Source: a bacterium (GTDB lineage Bacteria; SZUA-79; Acidulodesulfobacterales; Acidulodesulfobacteraceae). From it: a DNA stretch of 33,297 nucleotides. Where the stretch lies: NCBI GenBank assembly GCA_021828445.1, contig JAJZJD010000003.1, forward strand, positions 1 through 33,297. Reading direction: 5' to 3'. Under the pieces are notes generated by a model. That model ran no database searches and was not told the DNA's origin. It was given only the letters and a program-made list of their open reading frames with translations. Shown in pieces: positions 8,852-16,509 of the stretch; position 1 is the first letter of the stretch; each line of letters begins with the position of its first letter. Made by a program: the position numbers and the translations under genes.

Positions 8852-9193
8852 ATGTACTATTTTGCGCCTGTCTCCGATATGTTCGAAACTGCGGATTATA
8901 TAGCCGTATATGTAGAGCTTGCCGGAGTCAGAAAAGAAGATATAAATATAGAAGTCGGCGGAGGAATGCTTGAAATCAGGGGTATTAAACGCCGTTTCGG
9001 AACGAATGAAGAATATAATTTTCAAAGAATGGAAAGGCCTTTCGGCTTATTCAGAAGAAGGTTTAGTTTGCCTTCTTCCGCAAGCTATGACGGCGTCAAG
9101 GCGTCTTTCGAGGAAGGTCTGCTTGAAATAATTATACCTAAAAAAAAGGGAAGCGGAGGATTTAAAATTTCCTGCATTGAAATTAACGATTGA
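8852..9193 (+). CDS. Hsp20/alpha-crystallin small heat shock protein
   Basis: This 113-residue holdase chaperone consists almost only of the alpha-crystallin domain. It starts with DMFETADYIAVYVELAGVRKEDINIEV, where the family has a strand pair followed by PGV/AGV, and continues with FGLFRRRFSLPSSA and the conserved GLLEIIIPKK (family: GxLxIxxPK). The N-terminal arm is very short (about 10 residues), and the C-terminal tail ends without a clear IxI motif, though SCIEIND contains IEI. Such proteins hold unfolding proteins for ATP-dependent machines. Its place directly before the clpA-like gene and clpB fits such a hand-over, which is inferred from context. Confidence 0.92.
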   Translation: MYYFAPVSDMFETADYIAVYVELAGVRKEDINIEVGGGMLEIRGIKRRFGTNEEYNFQRMERPFGLFRRRFSLPSSASYDGVKASFEEGLLEIIIPKKKGSGGFKISCIEIND

Positions 9194-9238
9194 AAGACAA
9201 ATAATGCAAAAATACTATTAAGGACGGTAAACAAAATT

Positions 9239-11572
9239 ATGTTTAATTTAGACTATTACGAAGACAAGCTTTCAGAAAGCGGATATAGGGTTTTAACGAT
9301 TTCCATAGAAGAATCGAAAAGAAGAAAACATTTTTATCTCGGACCGGAGCATATTTTTTATGCCCTTACTTTGGTTGACGAGGATCTTTTAAATGAAATT
9401 TTTTTAGAGTTAAGAATCGACAAAAGAAAGATAATGAAGCTTTTGAACGATTATATGATGTCTTCCGACCAGTACGTCGGCGAAGGAATGAAAATTCCCC
9501 TTCAAACAAGAAATTTATTTAAAAGCGCTTACGATTATGCGCAGAGTGCGGGCAGAAACCTTATAGAATCTACGGATTTTTTAATGGTAATGTTTCAGGA
9601 GCCGAGTTCCGCTCCAAACAAAGTCTTTAAAGCGCTCGGCGTGGATTCGGTTGTGCTTGCCGATAAAATTTTTCAGAAAATGAGGGAAAGAAGGAGCAGA
9701 AGCGACGAAAACAGAAGAAAATACGACCTTCCCTATACCCTCAGGCAGCATGCCGTAAATTTAAGCAAACTTGCAATTATGGACAAACTGCCTTTAGTAT
9801 TCGGAAGGGAAGAAGAAATTACTCGGCTGATGGAAATACTCTGCCATATAGACAGGCCTAATTCGGCTATAATAGTCGGCGAGCCGGGCGTCGGAAAGAC
9901 GGCGGTAGTAGAAGGCCTTGCAAGAAAAATAGAACTTGAACCCTACAGCGTTCCAGCAAGGCTCAGGAATAAAATTATAGTAAATCTCCAGATGAATTCC
10001 TTAGTGGCCGGAACGGTTTTCAGGGGCATGTTCGAAGACAGGATGGAAAAGATAATAAACGAACTGAAGTCCAGAAAAAATATAATTTTATTCGTCGATG
10101 AAGTGCATACCATTATCGGCGCCGGTTCCGCAATCGCGGTTCCGAGCGATGCGGCAAATATATTAAAATCCTCACTCGCTAGAGGCGAAGTGCAGATTAT
10201 CGGAGCGACGACCCTTTCGGAATACAAGGAATTTATTTCAGAAGACGAAGCCCTTGCCCGCAGATTCAGATTAGTCAACATAAACGAGCCTAATATAGAG
10301 GATACGAAAAGAATACTCTATGGGCTTAAAAGAAGATTTGAAGATACGTACGGCGTAGAAATAGAAGATTCCGCTCTCGACGAGTCGCTTAAATTGTCGT
10401 CCCGCTATTCCAAATCTTTAAGGCTTCCGGACAAAGCTATAAGCTGGGTAGATTCCGGATGCGTAAAAGCGGAAATATACAACGACGATAAAATAGTTAA
10501 AAAGGAAAATATCTATCAGGTAATCGCCCAGGAAACAGGCATGTCCGTAGATCTGATTAAAAGAGACGTGCTGGAAAGATTTCAGGATATGGAGGAATTT
10601 TTCTCAAAAAGGATAGTAGGACAGAAAGACGCAGTTAATTCTTTAGCAAAACATTTAAGGCTGAATAAAGGGCCTTTGAAAGGAAATTTTAACAGACCCG
10701 ATGCCGTGCTTCTTTTTTTAGGTCCTACGGGAGTCGGCAAAACGGAAACCGCAAAGGCTATGGCGGAATACTTGTTCGGTTCCGAAAGAAATATAATCAG
10801 GATAGATATGTCGGAATATAAAGACGGCTCGATAGCCGTGGATAAATTAATAGGTATGCCGAGAGGCATAGTCGGTTCTTCGAGAGGCGGAACTTTAACC
10901 AATCAGGTAAAAGATAACCCTTATTCCGTAATTCTTTTGGACGAAATCGAAAAAGCGAGCGATCTCGTATTTAATCTTTTCCTCCAGGTTTTCGACGAAG
11001 GTTTTCTAACCGACGGAAGAGGCAAAAGAGTTTATTTTTCGGATTCCGTAATTATTATGACGTCGAATCTGGGTTCGCATGAATTTTCAAAATTTACGAA
11101 ACCGCTTGGTTTTATAGAATCAAACGATATAGTAAAGTCTATTAAAGGAACGATAAATAAAGAAATCGAAAACTTTTTTTCTCCGGAATTTATAAACAGA
11201 ATAGACGATATTGTTATCTTTTCGCCGCTTACTAAAGAAGAAGTTAAAAAAATCGCATTGATGCATATTGAAACTATAAATAAAACTATGTCGGAACACG
11301 ACAAAGAAATTATCGTTAACGACGCCGCTTTAGAAAAATTAGTCGAGACCGGTTACAGTTCTAAATTCGGAGCAAGATTTTTAAAGCGTACCATAGACGA
11401 TCTTATTAAGGTTCCTCTGACGCTTAAATGGAAAGAGGGCGACATATTTACCGCCGAACTTAAAGACGGCGAGATATCTATCTCATCCGGTAAAAATCCC
11501 GAAGACGGCGATATTGCAAAAAAAGTTAAAAACGGAAAAGAAAAATATAAGGAGGAGCCTGATTATGCTTGA
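9239..11572 (+). CDS. clpA: ClpA/ClpC-like double AAA+ unfoldase
   Basis: This 777-residue protein is a Clp ATPase of the type that feeds substrates to ClpP. It has an N-domain with two Clp_N repeats (about 1-145). D1 has Walker A GEPGVGKT (214-221) and Walker B ILFVDEVH. D2 has Walker A GPTGVGKT (495-502) and Walker B VILLDEIEKA. There is no long coiled-coil M-domain, so it is ClpA-like rather than ClpB or ClpC. LGF at 623-625 lies where E. coli ClpA has its IGL loop for ClpP docking, which suggests it works with ClpP. Odd features are the pore loops: D1 reads GTVFRG (Phe261 instead of the usual Tyr), and D2 reads GIVG (543-546), with Ile where nearly all relatives have the Tyr that grips substrate. 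Ribosome site AAGGACGG lies about 13 bases upstream. The last 8 bases overlap the DUF1844 gene. Confidence 0.9.
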   Translation: MFNLDYYEDKLSESGYRVLTISIEESKRRKHFYLGPEHIFYALTLVDEDLLNEIFLELRIDKRKIMKLLNDYMMSSDQYVGEGMKIPLQTRNLFKSAYDYAQSAGRNLIESTDFLMVMFQEPSSAPNKVFKALGVDSVVLADKIFQKMRERRSRSDENRRKYDLPYTLRQHAVNLSKLAIMDKLPLVFGREEEITRLMEILCHIDRPNSAIIVGEPGVGKTAVVEGLARKIELEPYSVPARLRNKIIVNLQMNSLVAGTVFRGMFEDRMEKIINELKSRKNIILFVDEVHTIIGAGSAIAVPSDAANILKSSLARGEVQIIGATTLSEYKEFISEDEALARRFRLVNINEPNIEDTKRILYGLKRRFEDTYGVEIEDSALDESLKLSSRYSKSLRLPDKAISWVDSGCVKAEIYNDDKIVKKENIYQVIAQETGMSVDLIKRDVLERFQDMEEFFSKRIVGQKDAVNSLAKHLRLNKGPLKGNFNRPDAVLLFLGPTGVGKTETAKAMAEYLFGSERNIIRIDMSEYKDGSIAVDKLIGMPRGIVGSSRGGTLTNQVKDNPYSVILLDEIEKASDLVFNLFLQVFDEGFLTDGRGKRVYFSDSVIIMTSNLGSHEFSKFTKPLGFIESNDIVKSIKGTINKEIENFFSPEFINRIDDIVIFSPLTKEEVKKIALMHIETINKTMSEHDKEIIVNDAALEKLVETGYSSKFGARFLKRTIDDLIKVPLTLKWKEGDIFTAELKDGEISISSGKNPEDGDIAKKVKNGKEKYKEEPDYA

Positions 11573-12008
11573 TAAGGAAGGTGAAAAATCTTTCAAAGTA
11601 ATAGATAAAAGGAAAATTTCGGATGCCGAAGAAATGGAAGAAATGAAAGAAGCAAAAAATACCGAAGAAGCGAAATCTGCGGAAAAAGCCGATGAAAATA
11701 CGGATGAAACCGCCGCCGATTCCGAAAAAAAAGCCGCGGATGAAACCGCCGCCGATATGCCCGATTTTGAAGCGGATTTTGCTGCTTTCATCTATTCGTT
11801 GAATACGCAGGCGCTTCTTTTTATGGGGAAGATACCAAACCCAATATCCAAAAAATACGAAAAAGATTTGGGAACGGCTAAATACTTGATAGATACTATA
11901 GACATGCTTTCTAAAAAGACTAAAGGAAATCTTGACGAAAATGAAGCTAAACTTATAGAAAATATTTTATACGACCTAAGGATGGCCTATATTTCCGAAA
12001 AAAAATAA
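11565..12008 (+). CDS. DUF1844 domain protein with acidic N-terminal region
   Basis: I chose the ATG at 11565, giving 147 residues, because a strong GGAGG (11551-11555) lies 9 bases before it; the open frame extends further left but only through the end of clpA. Residues about 68-147 match the small helical DUF1844 family (FAAFIYSLNTQALLFMGKIPNP, then DLGTAKYLIDTIDMLSKKTKGNL and a final NILYDLRMAYI), whose function is unknown. Residues 18-66 are low-complexity Glu/Ala/Lys/Asp with DETAAD repeated twice and are probably disordered. The gene overlaps clpA by 8 bases and precedes clpB by 40 bases, so it is probably co-expressed with both AAA+ chaperones. Confidence 0.85.
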   Translation: MLDKEGEKSFKVIDKRKISDAEEMEEMKEAKNTEEAKSAEKADENTDETAADSEKKAADETAADMPDFEADFAAFIYSLNTQALLFMGKIPNPISKKYEKDLGTAKYLIDTIDMLSKKTKGNLDENEAKLIENILYDLRMAYISEKK

Positions 12009-12048
12009 ACCGTTTAGTTTAGGAAAGTTGCGGAGGTGATATATTTTT

Positions 12049-14661
12049 ATGAATCTTAATAACTTTACGATAAAATCTCAGGAATTAATAGAGCTTACGA
12101 TAAATACGGCTAAAGAGTCTAAAAATCCGGAAATATCGGATTTGCATTTATTATATGCCCTGCTTAATTACGACGAAAACAGCATAGCATTGTCTATTTT
12201 TAAAAAAATAGGGATAGACTTAAAATCTTTTACGGATCAATTAGAAGGCGCTCTGTCTAAACTTGCCGTCGTAGAAGGAGGCATGGAGCCGGCTTTTTCT
12301 TCTTCTATGAAGCGTATTTTAGATGCCGCGGAAAAAAATAAAAATTTTATGAAAGACGATTTCGTTTCGGTCGAACATTTCGTTCTTGCAATGTTTGACG
12401 TCAAAGATACAAAGTCTTACGAAATCTTAACGAAATTCGGATTAACCAAAGACGGCGTCCTTAAAGTTTTAACCGATATAAGAGGAAATACTAAAGTTAC
12501 CGACCAGAATCCGGAAGACAAATATCAGGCGTTAGAAAAATATACGGTAAATTTAACCCAGCTTGCAAAATCCGGAAAAATCGATCCGGTTATAGGCAGA
12601 GACGGCGAAATAAGAAGAATTATGGAGGTGCTGTCAAGGCGGACTAAAAACAATCCCGTTCTGATAGGCGATCCGGGCGTCGGCAAAACCGCGATAGTCG
12701 AAGGGCTTGCCAAAAGAATCGCCGACGGGGACGTTCCCGAAATTCTTAAAGAAAAAACCGTCCTTTCGTTAGACTTAGGTTCTTTAATAGCCGGAGCTAA
12801 ATACAGAGGCGAATTCGAGGACAGGCTTAAAGCGGTAGTAAAAGAGATAAAGTCTTCCGAAGGCAGGATAATAATATTTATAGACGAACTGCACAATCTT
12901 GTCGGTGCCGGAAAATCCGAAGGAGCGATGGATGCGTCTAATCTTCTAAAACCGGCTCTTGCAAGAGGGGAGTTAAGGGCTATAGGAGCGACTACTCTTG
13001 ACGAATACAGAAAATATATAGAAAAAGACGCCGCGCTTGAAAGAAGATTCCAGCCTGTTTTCGTGGACGAGCCGTCCGTAGAAGATACTATTTCTATACT
13101 CAGGGGACTCAAAGAAAGATACGAAGCGTATCACGGAATAAGAATAAAAGATTCGGCTTTAATTGCGGCGGCTACGCTGTCCCACAGATATATTACCGAC
13201 AGATTTTTGCCGGATAAGGCTATAGATCTTATGGATGAAGCGTCGGCAAAATTAAGAATAGAAATAGATTCTATGCCGTCGGCTCTCGATGAAATTCAAA
13301 GAAATATCATCAGAATTAAGATAGAGCAGGAAGCGCTAAAAAAAGAAAAAGACGAAGAATCCAAAAAAAGATTGAAAGAACTTGACGAAGAGCTTGCAAA
13401 TCTGGAAGAAGATTTCAATCAAAAGAAAGCAAAATGGCACAACGAAAAAGAGTATATTCAAAAAATCGGCGAAATTAAAAAAGAAATAGACTCTCTTAGA
13501 ATCGAAGAACAGAGATACGAAAGAGAGGGAAAGTACGATAAGGTAGCTGAAATAAGATACGGCAAATTAAACGAACTGGAAAAGAAACTTGAAGACTTAA
13601 ATAAATCGCTCATTGCAATGCAGGAAAACGGAAGCTTTTTAAAAGAGGAAGTGGATTCCGAAGACATTGCAAGGGTGGTGGCTAAATGGACGGGAATACC
13701 CGTTTCCAAACTTATGGAAGGAGAAAAAGAGAAACTTCTTCAAATTGAAGAACACCTTCACAACAGGGTAATATCCCAGGATGAAGCAATTAACAGCGTA
13801 GCCAATACTATCAGGCGTTCAAGGGCGGGTTTATCCGACGTAAATAAACCTATAGGCTCTTTTATGTTTCTCGGGCCGACCGGCGTCGGGAAGACCGAAC
13901 TGGCAAAAGCTCTCGCCGAATTTTTATTCGACGACGAAAACAATATAGTAAGAATAGATATGTCCGAGTATATGGAAAAGCATGCCGTATCGAGACTTAT
14001 AGGCGCTCCTCCAGGCTACGTCGGCTACGAAGAGGGCGGACAGCTTACGGAAGCGGTCAGAAGGCGTCCTTACAGCGTAGTTTTGTTTGACGAAGTAGAG
14101 AAAGCCCATCAGGACGTGTTTAACGTAATGCTTCAGCTTCTAGACGACGGAAGGCTTACCGACGGACAGGGAAGAACGGTTGACTTTAAAAATACGATTG
14201 TCATTATGACATCCAACATAGGTTCCGATATTATACAAAGTTACAGCGGCAAACAGTACGAAGAAATGAAAAACAGCGTTAACGGAATTTTAAAAAATTA
14301 TTTCAGGCCCGAGTTTTTAAACAGATTAGACGATATAATAATATTCCATGCTTTAAACGAAAACGATATAATGAAAATCGTCGAAATACAGCTGAAAAAA
14401 CTCATTAACGTACTTAGGGAAAGAGGTATAGACGCTGAATATACCGATTCTTTGCTGACATTTATAGCAATGGAAGGTTACGATCCTATTTACGGCGCAA
14501 GACCCCTAAAGAGAGCGGTTAAGTCTTTCATACAGGATAAAATTGCCGTCGATTTATTATCCGGTGCAATCGTTTCCGGCGATTCAATAGTTATAGACTA
14601 TAAGGAAGAATCCGGCGTAATCGTCGAAAAGGTTACGGTAGTTACTGCCGAACCTGCTTAA
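12049..14661 (+). CDS. clpB: Chaperone ClpB (protein disaggregase)
   Basis: ClpB, with DnaK, pulls proteins out of aggregates. The protein has 870 residues, as usual. It has an N-domain (1-150), then D1 with Walker A GDPGVGKT (207-214) and pore loop GAKYRG (Tyr252). A long charged coiled-coil M-domain spans about 400-525 and separates ClpB from ClpA. D2 has Walker A GPTGVGKT (609-616) and pore loop GYVGYEEGG (656-664). No IGF/IGL loop for ClpP is seen in D2, as expected. The ATG follows a good GGAGGTGA ribosome site, and a strong hairpin lies 7 bases after the stop. All key residues are normal, in contrast to the ClpA-like neighbour. Confidence 0.97.
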   Translation: MNLNNFTIKSQELIELTINTAKESKNPEISDLHLLYALLNYDENSIALSIFKKIGIDLKSFTDQLEGALSKLAVVEGGMEPAFSSSMKRILDAAEKNKNFMKDDFVSVEHFVLAMFDVKDTKSYEILTKFGLTKDGVLKVLTDIRGNTKVTDQNPEDKYQALEKYTVNLTQLAKSGKIDPVIGRDGEIRRIMEVLSRRTKNNPVLIGDPGVGKTAIVEGLAKRIADGDVPEILKEKTVLSLDLGSLIAGAKYRGEFEDRLKAVVKEIKSSEGRIIIFIDELHNLVGAGKSEGAMDASNLLKPALARGELRAIGATTLDEYRKYIEKDAALERRFQPVFVDEPSVEDTISILRGLKERYEAYHGIRIKDSALIAAATLSHRYITDRFLPDKAIDLMDEASAKLRIEIDSMPSALDEIQRNIIRIKIEQEALKKEKDEESKKRLKELDEELANLEEDFNQKKAKWHNEKEYIQKIGEIKKEIDSLRIEEQRYEREGKYDKVAEIRYGKLNELEKKLEDLNKSLIAMQENGSFLKEEVDSEDIARVVAKWTGIPVSKLMEGEKEKLLQIEEHLHNRVISQDEAINSVANTIRRSRAGLSDVNKPIGSFMFLGPTGVGKTELAKALAEFLFDDENNIVRIDMSEYMEKHAVSRLIGAPPGYVGYEEGGQLTEAVRRRPYSVVLFDEVEKAHQDVFNVMLQLLDDGRLTDGQGRTVDFKNTIVIMTSNIGSDIIQSYSGKQYEEMKNSVNGILKNYFRPEFLNRLDDIIIFHALNENDIMKIVEIQLKKLINVLRERGIDAEYTDSLLTFIAMEGYDPIYGARPLKRAVKSFIQDKIAVDLLSGAIVSGDSIVIDYKEESGVIVEKVTVVTAEPA

Positions 14662-14668
14662 GACTTGA

Positions 14669-14709
14669 TTTTGCCGTTTTGACAATTTATTATTGTCAAA
14701 ACGGCAAAA
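14669..14709 (+). terminator. Strong 18-bp perfect hairpin after clpB
   Basis: Arms at 14669-14686 and 14692-14709 are exact inverted copies (18 bp) with a 5-base loop. No clean T-run follows, but the arm ends are TTTT and AAAA, so it could stop transcription in either direction or protect the 3' end of the clp mRNA. A tandem direct repeat of TTATAAACTTTTT follows at about 14711-14735. Confidence 0.7.
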
Positions 14710-14735
14710 GTTTATAAACTTTTTATAAACTTTTT

Positions 14736-14761
14736 AAAGGTGTCAGATTTATTTATTTACC
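14736..14761 (+). repeat. Dispersed repeat copy A (GGTGTCAGATTT type)
   Basis: AAAGGTGTCAGATTT followed by TTATTTACC. A second copy is present on the minus strand at 25576-25598 with the same order and a 3-base shorter middle. Sequences of this look often flank REP-associated transposase genes, but no transposase is present here. Confidence 0.5.
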
Positions 14762-14808
14762 TACTGCCGACTGGGTTTGCTAATAATTTACTACTTTTAT
14801 TTTGATTA

Positions 14809-14824
14809 TGGCACGGTTTTTGCA
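14809..14824 (+). promoter_or_regulatory. Sigma54 (RpoN) -24/-12 promoter of htrA
   Basis: TGGCACGGTTTTTGCA matches the sigma54 consensus (TGGCACG-N4-TTGCA) at every key base, with the GG and GC exactly 12 bases apart. The start of transcription would be near 14834, 34 bases before the htrA ATG. Transcription would need a bacterial enhancer-binding activator, which is not encoded in this window. Confidence 0.85.
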
Positions 14825-14867
14825 TTAATAAAATTAAACGAAAAAATTAAGAGAGGGTTTTGAGATT

Positions 14868-16361
14868 ATGAAATTGAAATTGAAGTCCGATTCAAAAATT
14901 ATCGGCGCAGGAGTAGCCGTTCTTATCGGTATAATAGCCGGGGTTATAATAACCGCAAATCTGCATCTCTTTAAAAAATCTATGGCGGAAGGAACCGCTC
15001 CGGTAATTTATTCTACCACGAATTCTACGGTGCCCGCGCAGAACGGACCAAGCAACTTCATCGCATTGATAAAAAAAGATAAACCCTTCGTAGTAAATAT
15101 AAGGACGACCCAAAAAGTTAAAAGCGGACCTTTTCAGATGTATGAAAGTCCATTCGGCACGCAGCCTAACCCGTTCGGCAATTTTTTTAAAAATTTTTTT
15201 AATAACGCTCCGCAGGCGACATATACCGAAGAAAGTTTAGGCTCCGGAGTAATTATAAGCAAAAACGGATACATAATTACTAATAATCACGTTATAAAAG
15301 GAGCGACTAAAATATACGTAAAACTTTCTACCGGCAAAACGTTCAGGGCAATGGTTATAGGCAAAGACCCGCAGGTAGATCTCGCCCTGCTTAAAATAAA
15401 CGACGGCAATAATCTTCCGGCGGCGGTACTCGGGGATTCCGCAAAATCTCAAATAGGCGAATGGGTACTTGCCATAGGCAATCCGTTCGGTTTAGGCTGG
15501 ACGGTAACGAACGGAATTATAAGCGCGAAAGGCAGAGCTATCGGAGGACCTTACGAGGATTTTATTCAAACAAATGCCGCCATTAATCCCGGAAACAGCG
15601 GCGGTCCGCTGATCAACATGAAAGGACAGGTAATAGGCATTAACACTGCAATTATAAAAGGAGCTCAGGGAATAGGCTTTTCTATACCGGTAAACGTAAT
15701 AAAAGAAGTCCTTCCTGAGCTGGAAACAGGCAAAATAACAAGGGGATGGCTCGGCATAGAAATTCAGAGGATTACGCCGTCACTTAAAAAAGCTTTTAAT
15801 CTTCAAACTACGCGCGGAGCCTTGGTTTCTTCAGTTGTTCCCGGCGGGCCTGCGGCAAAAGCGGGTTTAAAAAGCGGCGACGTCATAATAAAATTTAACG
15901 GAATAAAAGTAAAAGAGATGTCCCAGCTTCCGTGGCTAGTCGGCAATACTAAACCCGGAGCAACCGTTCCGATAGAGGTAATTAGGAACGGGGAAAAGAT
16001 AAATTTATCTATAACAGTAGGCAATTGGAACAGCAAAAGCAATGTTTTTAACATAAAAACCAAGAAAATTTCGGCAAAAAAATTAGGAATAACCGTTGTT
16101 CCTCTTACTCCTCAAAATATGCAGAGTTACGGGATACAGAACGTTCGCCACGGAGTTATAGTAGCAAAAGTCATACCGGGCGGCGCAGGCCAAAGAATGG
16201 GTATAATGCCCGGCGATGTTATAGAATCGATTAACCATCATATTGTCAATAATATATCCGAGTATGTCGGCGATATAGACAGGGCGGAAAAATCAAAACA
16301 GTTCCTGTTTTATATAAGGCGTGGCAATATGAAACTTTATCTGGCTTATTCGATAAAATAA
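14868..16361 (+). CDS. degP: HtrA/DegP family serine protease with two PDZ domains
   Basis: This periplasmic quality-control protease has 497 residues. Residues 11-30 form a hydrophobic N-terminal segment (signal peptide or anchor). The trypsin-like domain has the triad His141 (TNNHVI), Asp171 (DPQVDLALLKI) and Ser244 (NPGNSGGPL). The first PDZ domain starts about residue 283 at RGWLGIEIQ and contains VVPGGPAAKAGLKSGDVI; the second (about 400-497) contains VIPGGAGQRMGIMPGDVI. A Phe-rich stretch (about 95-115), rich in FGNFF, resembles the LA loop of DegP. A GAGAGGG ribosome site precedes the ATG. Expression is probably under sigma54 control, which is unusual for htrA, normally run by RpoE or CpxR in gammaproteobacteria. 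A terminator follows at 16446. Confidence 0.95.
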   Translation: MKLKLKSDSKIIGAGVAVLIGIIAGVIITANLHLFKKSMAEGTAPVIYSTTNSTVPAQNGPSNFIALIKKDKPFVVNIRTTQKVKSGPFQMYESPFGTQPNPFGNFFKNFFNNAPQATYTEESLGSGVIISKNGYIITNNHVIKGATKIYVKLSTGKTFRAMVIGKDPQVDLALLKINDGNNLPAAVLGDSAKSQIGEWVLAIGNPFGLGWTVTNGIISAKGRAIGGPYEDFIQTNAAINPGNSGGPLINMKGQVIGINTAIIKGAQGIGFSIPVNVIKEVLPELETGKITRGWLGIEIQRITPSLKKAFNLQTTRGALVSSVVPGGPAAKAGLKSGDVIIKFNGIKVKEMSQLPWLVGNTKPGATVPIEVIRNGEKINLSITVGNWNSKSNVFNIKTKKISAKKLGITVVPLTPQNMQSYGIQNVRHGVIVAKVIPGGAGQRMGIMPGDVIESINHHIVNNISEYVGDIDRAEKSKQFLFYIRRGNMKLYLAYSIK

Positions 16362-16445
16362 ATTTTAGATACGCAATATAGTAAATAAAAAGTTTTCTCA
16401 AAACCAAGACAAACTGTAAGCTTTCCATCACTCCTCCTAAAGGTG

Positions 16446-16480
16446 GCCCGGTTCCGTAAAAAGAGCCGGGCTATTTTTTT
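16446..16480 (+). terminator. Rho-independent terminator after htrA
   Basis: GCCCGG (16446-16451) and CCGGGC (16466-16471) pair across a 14-base loop, with T-G and T-A pairs extending inward. A run of seven T follows at 16474-16480. It is GC-rich compared with its surroundings. Confidence 0.8.
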
Positions 16481-16491
16481 ATCTTCCCGTA

Positions 16492-16500
16492 TGATAAAAT
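16492..16500 (+). promoter_or_regulatory. Extended -10 element before selB
   Basis: TGATAAAAT fits an extended -10 (TGN then TAAAAT). No -35 is clear. A start about 7 bases downstream would lie only 2-3 bases before the selB ATG, so the mRNA may be almost leaderless. Confidence 0.4.
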
Positions 16501-16509
16501 ATTACTCTA

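Noticed and set aside
8732-9025. Minus-strand open frame of 97 codons over hsp20
   Set aside because: It lies opposite hsp20, whose alpha-crystallin motifs are clear, and covers the divergent promoter region.
16380-16480. Cyclic-di-GMP or other riboswitch before selB
   Set aside because: The GC stem with T-run is an ordinary terminator after htrA, and no conserved riboswitch core is present.
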